This document shows, one piece after another, positions 38,521 to 46,599 of a stretch of 64,000 nt of DNA. The notes beneath the pieces were generated by a model that made no database searches, had not been told where the DNA came from, and saw only the letters and a program-made list of their open reading frames with translations. Each line of letters starts with the position of its first letter. Position 1 is the first letter of the stretch. Made by a program: the position numbers and the translations under genes. Source of the DNA: Bradyrhizobium japonicum USDA 6. GTDB lineage: Bacteria; Pseudomonadota; Alphaproteobacteria; Rhizobiales; Xanthobacteraceae. The stretch is from assembly GCF_000284375.1 (NCBI RefSeq), contig NC_017249.1, forward strand, positions 496,001 to 560,000, written 5' to 3'.

Positions 38521-39765
38521 ATGTCCCTGCCCTCCTCCGTCAACGTCGCGATCATCGGCGCCGGCGCAGCCGGCCTCGGCGCGGCGCATGCGCTGGCTGG
38601 CTCCGGCCTGTCCGTGATCGTGCTGGAGGCGCGCGAGCGGATTGGCGGACGCGCCTGGACCGTGCAGGCCTCGCCTGAGGTGATCTTCGACGTCGGCTGC
38701 GGCTGGCTGCACTCGGCCGACAAGAATTCCTTCGTCGGAATCGCAAGGCAGCTCGGCTTCGAGGTCAACAAGGACCTGCCGCCCTGGCGCGAGCGCGCCT
38801 TCGGCAACGCGTTTCCGCAGGCCGAGCGCGACGATTTCATGCGCGCGATGGGCGCATTCTACGAACGGCTGTGGCAGGCCGCGCAAAAGGGCAAGGACGA
38901 GCCCGCGAGCCTGAGCCTCGATCCCGGCAATCGCTGGAATCCCATGATCGACGCGGTCTCGACCTACATCAACGGCTGCGAACTGAAGGACATGTCGACA
39001 CTGGATTGGGACGCCTATGAGGACAGCGACCTCAACTGGCGCGTCCGCCGTGGCTATGGCGCGCTGGTCGCGGCCTATGGCGCCCCCTGCCCGGTGGCCC
39101 TGGGCTGCAATGTCACGCTGATCGATCATTCCGGCCAGCGCCTCCGCATCGAGACGTCGCAGGGTACGTTGACCGCCGACAAGGCGATCGTCACCGTTCC
39201 GACCGATCTCATCGCCGATCAGGCGATCCGCTTCTCACCGCCGCTGCCCGCCAAGGTCGATGCAGCGGCCGGCCTGCCGCTCGGCGTCGACGACAAGGTG
39301 ACGCTGGCGCTCGACGATGCAGAAGCCTTTCCGAAAGAGGGCAATCTGCGCGGTGCCACCATGCGCACCGAGATGGGCACCTACCACATCCGCCCGTTCG
39401 GCCAGCCCTGCATCGAAGGCTTTTTCGGCGGCAGCTTTGCCCGCGAGCTGGAAGACGCCGGCGACGGCGCCATTGCCGCGCACAGCATCGACGAGATCGC
39501 AGGCTTCCTCGGCAACGACATCAGGCGCAAGCTGAAGCCGCTGTACGAGTCGCGCTGGGCGCACGACCCCTTCGCGAGAGGATCCTACTCGCACGCGCTT
39601 CCGGGTCACGCTGGTGACCGGGCCGTGCTGGCTGCGCCGGTGGATGGGCGGATGTTCTTCGCGGGAGAGGCGACGTCGCCAAGCTTCTTCACGACGGCGC
39701 ATGGCGCCAGGGACAGCGGGGAGCGGGCAGCGAGGGAGGTGCTGGCGGCTTCAGGCAAGCCGTAA
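38521..39765 (+). CDS. FAD-dependent amine oxidase-like protein
   Basis: A 414-residue flavoprotein of the monoamine oxidase/phytoene desaturase superfamily. The dinucleotide loop VAIIGAGAAGLGAAHAL is at 9-25, followed by VLEARERIGGRAWT, the GR motif of the family. The C-terminal FAD-binding end MFFAGEATSPSFFTTAHGA is intact. It likely oxidises an amine; polyamines, aromatic amines or others cannot be separated from sequence. It has no signal peptide and should be cytoplasmic. No partner genes adjoin it. Confidence 0.85.
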   Translation: MSLPSSVNVAIIGAGAAGLGAAHALAGSGLSVIVLEARERIGGRAWTVQASPEVIFDVGCGWLHSADKNSFVGIARQLGFEVNKDLPPWRERAFGNAFPQAERDDFMRAMGAFYERLWQAAQKGKDEPASLSLDPGNRWNPMIDAVSTYINGCELKDMSTLDWDAYEDSDLNWRVRRGYGALVAAYGAPCPVALGCNVTLIDHSGQRLRIETSQGTLTADKAIVTVPTDLIADQAIRFSPPLPAKVDAAAGLPLGVDDKVTLALDDAEAFPKEGNLRGATMRTEMGTYHIRPFGQPCIEGFFGGSFARELEDAGDGAIAAHSIDEIAGFLGNDIRRKLKPLYESRWAHDPFARGSYSHALPGHAGDRAVLAAPVDGRMFFAGEATSPSFFTTAHGARDSGERAAREVLAASGKP

Positions 39766-39776
39766 ACCGCAAACTC

Positions 39777-39863
39777 CGTCATTGCGAGCGCAGCGAAGCA
39801 ATCCAGAATCTTTCCGTGGAGACAGTCTGGATTGCTTCGTCGCTGCGCTCCTCGCAATGACGA
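39777..39863. repeat. Mosaic palindromic repeat, family B copy 3
   Basis: The simplest copy: CGTCATTGCGAGCGCAGCG and CGCTGCGCTCCTCGCAATGACG as outer arms, GAAGCAATCCAGA and TCTGGATTGCTTC as inner arms, almost fully self-paired. Lies between the convergent flavoprotein and DCC genes. Confidence 0.9.
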
Positions 39864-39869
39864 GGGAAG

Positions 39870-40277
39870 CTACTCAATCACCCGCGCCCGCAGATCGGCA
39901 TCGGGTACAAAGCAGGCGTCATACTTCCCGAAGATGCGATAGCGGTTGCGCGCGATGAGGCTGTACACGGGATCTCGCAGCAGTTTTGGCACGGCGAACA
40001 ACGCGCGCGCCCAACTCCAGCCCGGCAGATGCGACAGCACGGTCAGCGCGGCGTCGGACTTCATAAAGACCTTTCCGTCATGAACCACGGCATTGGTGTC
40101 GGGATCGTCAGGATCGATGCCAAACGTACGCGCAAGCCGCGCCCCGTAGTCCGACTGGATCGGCGTGAAGCGAAACCGCTTCGCCGTGTCGCGCTGGGCG
40201 ACGAAGCGGACCCACCGCGAGCAGAAGATGCAGACGCCGTCGAAGAGGATCACGTCATCGTCGGGCCATTTGCTCAT
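39870..40277 (-). CDS. DCC-family (DUF393) thiol-disulfide protein
   Basis: A 135-residue protein with the family motif LFDGVCIFCSRWV, whose Cys16 and Cys19 form the redox-like C-x2-C pair that gives the DCC name. The RFRFTPIQS segment that follows is also conserved. Such proteins are thought to be thioredoxin-like oxidoreductases, often encoded beside DoxX-type membrane proteins, as here. AGAGAGAC precedes the ATG at 40277. It is the last gene of a minus-strand set, after the SDR-DoxX fusion, with a 60-base spacer filled by a 49-base repeat. Confidence 0.87.
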   Translation of the reverse strand: MSKWPDDDVILFDGVCIFCSRWVRFVAQRDTAKRFRFTPIQSDYGARLARTFGIDPDDPDTNAVVHDGKVFMKSDAALTVLSHLPGWSWARALFAVPKLLRDPVYSLIARNRYRIFGKYDACFVPDADLRARVIE

Positions 40278-40290
40278 CAGTCTCTCTATC

Positions 40291-40339
40291 TTACGCGTTT
40301 TCTTCACGCGAACCGGGATCCACTTCGCTCGAAAACGCT
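40291..40339 (-). repeat. Short repeat (AAGCGTTTTCGAGCGAAG type), copy 1
   Basis: On the minus strand reads AGCGTTTTCGAGCGAAGTGG followed by ATCCCGGTTCGCGTGAAGAA and AACGCG. A second copy is at 48475-48519 on the plus strand. It fills the spacer between two genes of one operon. Confidence 0.85.
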
Positions 40340-41657
40340 ATCGATTATCCAGCATCAACAAGGCGACCAGCATCAGCACGATGGCCGGCCCTGTCTTCAC
40401 CAGCGCGCCGAGCGGCTCGATCCAGAGGTCGGGCGTGAGGATCGCCGCACCGAACATATAGCCGAGCGAGGCGACAATGCCTGCAACCAGACCGATCGCC
40501 GCGGTGCGGCGGAAGGCGATCAGCACGCCGATGCTCATGTCCATCAGGCTGGTGCCGATGGTGATGGGATCGACCAGCGCGGGCGGAAAATTGTGCGCAC
40601 TCAAAATGCCGGCGGCGGCGCGGTAGGAGACGAACAGCGCGATGAAGCCGGAGACGAGCCAGAACGCAACGAGGCTCGCAAAAATCAGCGGCTTGATCAG
40701 GAACAGCCGCGCGAACCATTTGTCCTGAATGGTGGCGGGATGGCGCCCGATCGTCTCGGTCAACGTCCGCGGCACGATGCCCGTGGCGGCGATCCACGGC
40801 GAGGGATCGCCGGTCACGCCGCGGCGCAGCTCGGCGATGGCGGTGGAGCGCATCGGCGGCATCCAGCCGAGATGATTGGCAAGATCGCCGATCTTGGCGC
40901 CGAGATCGAGCATGAAGGATGGCATCACGAGGCGCGGCCAGCCGGCCGTGCCGAAGGCGTGGCGGAACTGTTTGATGACGCCGGCCATGGTGAGCGGCTC
41001 GGCCTGCATCAGGTCCCACGTCACGGCTGTGACTGAGGCGTCGTCGATATGGCGCGCGGCGAGCCAGGCGATGGTGGCCGAAATGTCCTCGACGGCGGCG
41101 GACTGGAATGGCGTCGACATCTCCTTCTGCGGCAGGTCGAGCGGGAAGGCGGCGAGCGCACGCAGCATGGCGCTGCCACCATAGGCTGAAGGAGCAACGA
41201 CAAAGCCGGGCCGCAGAATCGCGTGGGGGATGCCGGAGGCTGCAATCAGGCGTTCGGCCTCGCGCTTGGTCGTCGCGAAGGCGGTGCGATCCGCCTCTGC
41301 GGTCCCGGGGATCGAGATGTGCACCAGCCGGATCGCGCGGCAGCTGTCGGCGATCGCCTGAAGCAGGCGCGCGACGAAATCGCGATGCACCGCGCCGGTG
41401 TCGCTGCCGGGACCATCCTGGAGCACGCCTAGACAGTTCACGACGACGTCGACGGCGTGCTCGCGGAAGAGGCGCATCAGCGCGGCTGCATCGAGTGACA
41501 GGATCGGCTGCTCGATCTCCAGCGCGCTCATCTTCTGCGCGGGCGACAGGCTGCGTGCGACGCCAACCACGCGAAATCCGCGCACGCGCAGATCGTCGGT
41601 GACGAAGCACCCGATCAGGCCGGAGGCGCCGAGCACCAAAACGGTTCGCTGGGTCAT
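40338..41657 (-). CDS. NAD(P)-binding atypical SDR fused to a C-terminal DoxX-like membrane domain
   Basis: A 439-residue fusion. Residues 1-290 are an extended-type SDR/NmrA-like Rossmann domain with VLVLGASGLIG at 5-15; the catalytic Tyr-x3-Lys is not evident (the corresponding stretch reads AFATTKREAERLI), so it may bind NAD(P) without classical dehydrogenase activity. After a linker, about four transmembrane helices (315-435) resemble the DoxX-like family. The start at 41657 begins MTQRTVLVLG. The DUF2269 gene lies eight bases upstream, so the genes are co-transcribed and the fusion probably acts at the inner membrane with the DCC and DUF2269 products. Confidence 0.85.
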   Translation of the reverse strand: MTQRTVLVLGASGLIGCFVTDDLRVRGFRVVGVARSLSPAQKMSALEIEQPILSLDAAALMRLFREHAVDVVVNCLGVLQDGPGSDTGAVHRDFVARLLQAIADSCRAIRLVHISIPGTAEADRTAFATTKREAERLIAASGIPHAILRPGFVVAPSAYGGSAMLRALAAFPLDLPQKEMSTPFQSAAVEDISATIAWLAARHIDDASVTAVTWDLMQAEPLTMAGVIKQFRHAFGTAGWPRLVMPSFMLDLGAKIGDLANHLGWMPPMRSTAIAELRRGVTGDPSPWIAATGIVPRTLTETIGRHPATIQDKWFARLFLIKPLIFASLVAFWLVSGFIALFVSYRAAAGILSAHNFPPALVDPITIGTSLMDMSIGVLIAFRRTAAIGLVAGIVASLGYMFGAAILTPDLWIEPLGALVKTGPAIVLMLVALLMLDNR

Positions 41658-41665
41658 CGCATCTC

Positions 41666-42133
41666 TCAAAACGGTTTCGCGATCATCAGCCACAGGATCA
41701 ACATCGTCGCGCCGAAGCCGGGGAAGCCGAACGCGAACCAGCGGCGGTAGAGCTCGAAATAGCGTTCAGGCAGAGCGCTGCGCCGCTCGGCCGCCTTGCG
41801 CGCGAGATCGCGCATCTCGATCTGCATGAAGACGACGGGGACCCAGAACAGGCCCGCAAGGACGTAGAGCCCAAGCGAGGCCAGCAGCCAGGGTTCCGTG
41901 ATCGGCATGGCCGAAAGCATCATCAGCAGGCCGCCCGTCACCGGCTGGAGGATCACGGCCGACAGCGTGAAGATCGCATCCGCAATCACCACCACCGAAG
42001 CGGTGCGCGCGATGAATTCGGCGTCGTTCGTTCGATGCGCCATCAGCATGAAGAAGGCGATGCCGGTGCCGGTGCCGAGAATGACGATGGCGCCGAGCAC
42101 ATGGAGATATTTGACCAGGAGATACAGCGTCAT
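41666..42133 (-). CDS. DUF2269-family membrane protein
   Basis: A 155-residue protein with four transmembrane helices and the family's opening LLVKYLHVLGAIVILGTGTG, whose His11 is a candidate heme or metal ligand, and a conserved RYFELYRRWFAFGFPGF before the last helix. Function is unknown. The start at 42133 overlaps the stop of the upstream hydrolase gene by four bases (ATGA), indicating translational coupling, and the next gene begins eight bases after its stop. Confidence 0.88.
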   Translation of the reverse strand: MTLYLLVKYLHVLGAIVILGTGTGIAFFMLMAHRTNDAEFIARTASVVVIADAIFTLSAVILQPVTGGLLMMLSAMPITEPWLLASLGLYVLAGLFWVPVVFMQIEMRDLARKAAERRSALPERYFELYRRWFAFGFPGFGATMLILWLMIAKPF

Positions 42134-43029
42134 GGCTTCTTGGCCGCCGTGGGTTTGGCCTCGTTCAGCGCAAGCCCGAGCTCGCGGCTGGCGGCTTTGA
42201 CGCCGGCTTCGCTCTCGATCATCCAATGCCCCTCGCTGCCGACGGCCGGCAATGTGCGGAAGTCCACCCTGCCGCCTCCGCCGCGAAACGCATCGGCCAA
42301 TTGGCGCGAGAACGCCGGCGCAAAGTAGCTGTCATTGGTCGCCACGAGCCATGTCACGGGAATGCGCGCCGCCTTGCCAAACCCGGCCGCCGCGGCGACA
42401 AGCGTCTGCGGCGCGCAGATCCGGTTCGGTTCGTCATTGGCGTGGCCACCACGCCCCGGCGCAAGCGCAATGATCGCGGAGATCGCGTTCGGATCGGCAT
42501 TCGCGAGCGCCAACGCCCCCCAGCCGCCGGCGGAATGGCCGAGCACGACGACCTTGTCTTGACGAACGAAATCCTGCTTTCGCAAAAAATCCAGCGCGAG
42601 CGAGATTTCGGCGGCCGTCGCGCGACCCGAACGCGCATAATCCGCCTCGTCGCAGCCGCCCTGGTCCTCGACATAGCGGCCGCCGGTCGCACCATGGCCG
42701 AGCCGCTCCGGCACCAGCACGGCGAAGTCGCGTGCGATGAGAAACGCGACCAGCGCGCGGTATTCAGGCTGCGGCATTTGCGCCCGACGCAGCACATTCT
42801 GCGTCGAAGCATGTGCGATCACCGCAAGCCGGAACGGACCGGCGCCGACGGGACGAAACAGCAGCGCATGCGCGGCAATTTCGGTATCCGGCGATGGCAC
42901 GCGCCATTGTTGCCGGCGAAACGGCTCGCCCTCCTCGCCCGATGACCCAAACGTGACCTGTGCGCACAGAGGCGACGCCATCAGCAAGGGAAGCAGAGGC
43001 AGGAGGGCGAAGATGTTGAAGAGGCGCAT
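42130..43029 (-). CDS. Secreted alpha/beta hydrolase
   Basis: A 299-residue exported hydrolase. Residues 1-24 are a signal peptide (MRLFNIFALLPLLPLLM...). The nucleophile elbow is GHSAGGWGAL (about 162-171), and the catalytic His should be in GSEGHWMIE near 269; the acid is probably Asp in VATNDSYF near 231. It belongs to the dienelactone-hydrolase/chlorophyllase-like branch with unknown substrate. The ATG at 43029 is preferred over a longer frame because it starts the signal peptide. First gene of the four-gene operon. Confidence 0.82.
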   Translation of the reverse strand: MRLFNIFALLPLLPLLMASPLCAQVTFGSSGEEGEPFRRQQWRVPSPDTEIAAHALLFRPVGAGPFRLAVIAHASTQNVLRRAQMPQPEYRALVAFLIARDFAVLVPERLGHGATGGRYVEDQGGCDEADYARSGRATAAEISLALDFLRKQDFVRQDKVVVLGHSAGGWGALALANADPNAISAIIALAPGRGGHANDEPNRICAPQTLVAAAAGFGKAARIPVTWLVATNDSYFAPAFSRQLADAFRGGGGRVDFRTLPAVGSEGHWMIESEAGVKAASRELGLALNEAKPTAAKKP

Positions 43030-43230
43030 GAATTGCCGCAGGCGAACACAGACAGCGACAGATCTGCAGGAACGAATCATTTTCGGCGGACTTTTTGCGT
43101 TGCCATCGCGGTTCATTGGTTGCCGCAGCGCAGTTTTGCACCGGCAATGGCAGGCCGGTGCCGTTCGAAATGGCGTCTTGTCTTCTTTCGGTACAACATG
43201 GTTAAAATACTGATGCACAAAATCCACACG

Positions 43231-43246
43231 TTAACCGATAATTAAC
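43231..43246. promoter_or_regulatory. Consensus CtrA binding site (TTAA-N7-TTAAC)
   Basis: TTAACCGATAATTAAC matches the alphaproteobacterial CtrA full-site consensus exactly, including the 7-base spacer. It is in the divergent region between the secreted hydrolase (start 43029) and GNAT (start 43291) genes, 45 bases before the latter, so it most likely controls the GNAT gene. Confidence 0.65.
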
Positions 43247-43290
43247 GATAGGTCTTGCCGCCGGCGCGGCGACTTGGTTTGATTGCGTCC

Positions 43291-43800
43291 ATGAGCACAA
43301 CCCTGATCGAGGTCCGGCCGGCCAAAGCTGCAGATGCAACTGCGGTGGCGTCCACCCATGACGAAGCCTGGCGCTCCGCCTATCAGGGCATCATTCCCGG
43401 TGGCGAACTGGAAAAGCTGATCAACCGCCGCGGTCCGCAGTGGTGGGACAGCGCGATTCGCAAAGGCAGCCGCGTCAGCGTGCTCGTGTTCGGCGACAAG
43501 ATCGCCGGCTATGCCAATTACGGCCGCAACCGCGCCCGCAGCCTGCACTTCGACGGCGAGATCTACGAGCTCTATCTGCGTCCGGAATTCCAGGGTCTCG
43601 GCTTCGGCCGCCGCCTGTTCACCGCAGCCCGCCGCGACCTGATGCAGAGCGGCCTGAAGAGCATGGTGGTGTGGGCGCTCTCGGACAACGATCCGGCGAC
43701 CGAGTTCTATCGCGCCTTGGGCGGCCGCATGGTCGCGCGCTCCTCCGAGCGTTTCGGGCCGAAGTCGCTCGACAAGGTTGCCTTCGCTTGGACCAATTGA
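43291..43800 (+). CDS. GNAT-family N-acetyltransferase
   Basis: A 169-residue single-domain acetyltransferase. The acetyl-CoA pyrophosphate loop is in RPEFQGLGFGRRLF near 104-117, preceded by the beta-4 strand GEIYELYLRP, and followed by VVWALSDNDPATEFYRALGGRM. The acceptor (protein N-terminus, small amine or antibiotic) is unknown. The start MSTTLIEVRP is chosen because the frame upstream runs through the CtrA-like site region and has no ribosome site. Confidence 0.88.
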   Translation: MSTTLIEVRPAKAADATAVASTHDEAWRSAYQGIIPGGELEKLINRRGPQWWDSAIRKGSRVSVLVFGDKIAGYANYGRNRARSLHFDGEIYELYLRPEFQGLGFGRRLFTAARRDLMQSGLKSMVVWALSDNDPATEFYRALGGRMVARSSERFGPKSLDKVAFAWTN

Positions 43801-43978
43801 GCTGCTGAAAGTCTAGCCGGCAGCGTTTCCCATCCGTCGATACCGTTGCCTTTTGAGCCGGTAGTCGCTGGATTCATTTTTTCACAAAAACACGATGGAT
43901 TGGCGCGCCAAGCCCGCGTATGACAGCGCCAAAATCGCTGCCGGGCGCGATTTAACCTCGGCAACAACGGAGCCTTGA

Positions 43979-44515
43979 ATGCGTATCGATGCGGTCTCGA
44001 TCGGAAAAAACGTACCCCACGACGTCAACGTCATCATCGAAGTCCCCGTGGGCGGCGAACCGATCAAATACGAAATGGACAAGGAAGCCGGCACGCTAGT
44101 TGTCGACCGCTTCCTCTACACGCCGATGCGTTATCCCGGTAACTATGGCTTCATCCCGCACACGCTGTCCGATGATGGCGATCCCTGCGACGTGCTGATC
44201 ATCAACACCCGCGCCATCATCCCCGGCGCCGTCATGAGCGTGCGCCCGGTCGGCGTGCTGTTCATGGAAGACGAAGCCGGCGGCGACGAGAAGATTCTCG
44301 CTGTGCCGTCGTCGAAGCTGACGCAGCGCTACGACAAGGTGAAGTCGTACTCCGACCTGCCCGACATCACGCTGCAACAGATCCAGCACTTCTTCGAGCA
44401 CTACAAGGATCTCGAGAAGGGCAAGTGGGTGAAGATTCTGCGCTGGGGCGGCCCGGAAGACGCCCAGAAGCTGATCCTCGAAGGCATCGAGCGCGAGAAG
44501 AAAAAGAAGGCGTGA
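43979..44515 (+). CDS. ppa: Inorganic pyrophosphatase (family I)
   Basis: A 178-residue soluble enzyme that hydrolyses pyrophosphate and pulls biosynthetic reactions forward. The metal-binding signature DDGDPCDVL is at 65-73, and the substrate pocket pieces [16 protein letters not shown] and [10 protein letters not shown] are intact. Length matches the bacterial hexameric family. ACGGAG lies before the ATG. A large inverted repeat follows its stop. Confidence 0.96.
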   Translation: MRIDAVSIGKNVPHDVNVIIEVPVGGEPIKYEMDKEAGTLVVDRFLYTPMRYPGNYGFIPHTLSDDGDPCDVLIINTRAIIPGAVMSVRPVGVLFMEDEAGGDEKILAVPSSKLTQRYDKVKSYSDLPDITLQQIQHFFEHYKDLEKGKWVKILRWGGPEDAQKLILEGIEREKKKKA

Positions 44516-44520
44516 GCTCT

Positions 44521-44653
44521 TGTCCCTCGCCCCGCTTGCGGGGAGAGGGGGAGTCCCCGCAAGGACGGTGAGACTGAGATTCGCGGAGAGTCCTCACCCG
44601 GAATTCAAGCTACGCTTGAATTCCGACCTCTCCCCGCAAGCGGGGAGACGTGA
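44521..44653. repeat. Inverted repeat (CTCGCCCCGCTTGCGGGGAG type)
   Basis: Left hairpin CTCGCCCCGCTTGCGGGGAG (44526-44545) and right hairpin CTCTCCCCGCAAGCGGGGAG (about 44630-44649) are near inverse copies, with a third small palindrome GAATTCAAGCTACGCTTGAATTC between. It separates the convergent ppa and folD genes and probably terminates both. Confidence 0.8.
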
Positions 44654-44660
44654 AGAAAAC

Positions 44661-45545
44661 CTAGACCGCCGGCTTCGGCAGCCCGGCGATCGCGCAAGCC
44701 GCGCGCAGCGTATTCACCAGCAGGCACGCGACCGTCATCTGGCCAACGCCACCCGGCACCGGCGTGATCGCGCCGGCAACGGCGAGTGCTTCCTGATAGG
44801 CGACATCGCCGACGAGGCGCGTCTTGCCGTCGTCCTTGGGGATGCGGTTGATGCCGATGTCGATCACGGTCGCGCCCGGCTTGAGCCAGTCGCCGCGCAC
44901 CATTTCGGGCTTGCCGACCGCAGCATAGACCAGGTCGGCGCGCTTCACGAGCCCGGGCAGATCGCGCGAGCGCGAATGCGCGATGGTCACCGTGGCGTTC
45001 TCGTTGAGCAGCAATTGGACCAGCGGACGGCCGACCAGATTGGAGCGGCCGATGACGATGGCATTCATGCCTTCGAGCGAGCCGTGGACGCTCTTGGTCA
45101 GGATGATCGAGCCGAGCGGCGTGCAGGGCGACAGCGCTTCAAAGCCGCCGGCGAGCCGGCCGGCATTGTTCGGATGCAGGCCGTCGACATCCTTGGCGGG
45201 ATCGATGGCGTTGATGACGGCCTCGATGTTCAGGCCCTTCGGCAGCGGCAGCTGCACCAGAATGCCGTGCACGGCCGGATCGCGGTTGAGTTTTGCGACA
45301 ACGGCCAGCAGATCGGCCTGCGACACGTCGGCCGGCAGCTTGTGCTCGAACGAGGCCATGCCGGCCGCCTGGGTCTGGGTGTGCTTGGAGCGGACATAGA
45401 CCTCGCTGGCCGGGTCGTTGCCGACCAGAACCACCGCGAGGCCCGGCACCAGATTGTGCTCGCGCTTGACGCGGGCAACCTCGTCAGCGACGCGCGCGCG
45501 GAGTTCCGCGGCGATGACTTTTCCATCGATGATCTTGGCCGTCAT
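44661..45545 (-). CDS. folD: Bifunctional methylenetetrahydrofolate dehydrogenase/cyclohydrolase
   Basis: A 294-residue enzyme that interconverts methylene-, methenyl- and formyl-tetrahydrofolate. The catalytic Lys54 is in [13 protein letters not shown], the folate loop VQLPLPKGL near 124, the PCTPLG motif near 144, and the NADP loop [12 protein letters not shown] near 169. It ends a minus-strand operon after the YggT and DUF167 genes; the spacer to the DUF167 stop is one base. Confidence 0.96.
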   Translation of the reverse strand: MTAKIIDGKVIAAELRARVADEVARVKREHNLVPGLAVVLVGNDPASEVYVRSKHTQTQAAGMASFEHKLPADVSQADLLAVVAKLNRDPAVHGILVQLPLPKGLNIEAVINAIDPAKDVDGLHPNNAGRLAGGFEALSPCTPLGSIILTKSVHGSLEGMNAIVIGRSNLVGRPLVQLLLNENATVTIAHSRSRDLPGLVKRADLVYAAVGKPEMVRGDWLKPGATVIDIGINRIPKDDGKTRLVGDVAYQEALAVAGAITPVPGGVGQMTVACLLVNTLRAACAIAGLPKPAV

Positions 45546-45546
45546 G

Positions 45547-45915
45547 TCAGTTCCCTTGGTCTGTCGGTTTGGCGTCTGCCGCTCTGGCTTCGGCGAGCTT
45601 GCGCAGGGCTTCGCCGAGCCGCGCCGGATCGCCGTCGACCGCGATCTGCTTCAGCCGCGAGGTGGCACCGGATAGCAGCTTTACACTCGCCTTGGGGACG
45701 CCGAGCGATTTCGCCAATAGCACCAGAACGGCCTTGTTGGCCTCGCCGCCATCGGCGATCGCGCGCACCCGCACCTTGAGCACGCTGCGGCCATCGGCCA
45801 ATTGCTCGATCCCGTCGATGTCGTCGCGGCCGCCGCGCGGCGTCACCCGCAGCGCGATGCTGATTCCTGCGGCCGAATAGCGCCAGGGTTCCTTGAAGGC
45901 CTGTTTCGCAACCAA
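45547..45915 (-). CDS. DUF167 (YggU) family protein
   Basis: A 122-residue small protein of the YggU family. The core segments [14 protein letters not shown] and [25 protein letters not shown] are diagnostic; function is not known. It starts with TTG, with GGGAG four bases upstream. It lies between the YggT gene and folD with tiny spacers, a conserved arrangement in alphaproteobacteria. The last 15 residues are a charged, variable tail. Confidence 0.88.
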   Translation of the reverse strand: MVAKQAFKEPWRYSAAGISIALRVTPRGGRDDIDGIEQLADGRSVLKVRVRAIADGGEANKAVLVLLAKSLGVPKASVKLLSGATSRLKQIAVDGDPARLGEALRKLAEARAADAKPTDQGN

Positions 45916-45930
45916 GGCGCTCCCGCCTGC

Positions 45931-46221
45931 TTAGATCACGTTCGGGTAGATGTAATACAGGATCACCCGCTCGATGAACATGATGAGCAGGATCAGGATG
46001 ATCGGCGAGATATCGAGGCCGCCGAGGCTGGGCAGGAAATTGCGAATCGGCGCCAGCAACGGCTCGGTGATCCGGTACAGGAACTCCGCCACCGCCGAAA
46101 CGAACTGGTTGCGGGTGTTCACGACGTTGAAGGCGATAAGCCAGGACAGGATCGCGGAGGCGATCAGCAGCCAGACGTAGAGGTCGAGCACGATGATGAC
46201 GATGTCGAGAACGGCACGCAT
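45931..46221 (-). CDS. YggT-family membrane protein
   Basis: A 96-residue protein with two transmembrane segments (about 4-28 and 68-92) and the family pattern RITEPLLAPIRNFLPSLGGLDISPI between them. YggT proteins have been tied to osmotic or ion homeostasis and to cell-division-linked operons, without a defined reaction. The start at 46221 gives the usual length. First gene of the yggT-DUF167-folD operon. Confidence 0.9.
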   Translation of the reverse strand: MRAVLDIVIIVLDLYVWLLIASAILSWLIAFNVVNTRNQFVSAVAEFLYRITEPLLAPIRNFLPSLGGLDISPIILILLIMFIERVILYYIYPNVI

Positions 46222-46410
46222 GGCTTTTGAAGACTCTGGCTTTCGGTCGGGATTGACGCTTTTTGCTAGATATCGGTTCCCCCCGGCCCAAACAAGGGAA
46301 GTCGGTGCCGGGATGGTTAAAACCCGGTCATACCCGTCCTTGACTTGACCTTGCCGGGGACTTAAATGGCGCCCGGTTGTCGGCCGCATTCACCAGAGCG
46401 GCCAGCAAAC

Positions 46411-46486
<76 letters not shown>

Positions 46487-46487
46487 C

Positions 46488-46544
46488 GCTTCGCCCTTCG
46501 GGCTACGCGTGGCGCAGCCACGAGGAGCCCGAAGGGTGAAGCGT
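46488..46544. repeat. Palindromic element directly after tRNA-Ala
   Basis: CGCTTCGCCCTTCGGGCT pairs with AGCCCGAAGGGTGAAGCG, with CGTGGC/GCCACG inside, forming one long hairpin. It may end the tRNA transcript and belongs to the palindromic repeat population of the window. Confidence 0.75.
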
Positions 46545-46599
46545 AGTATCCGGCGAAGCCCGCAGGGCGAAGACGGACCGCCCCTGAAAAATCTCCCCC

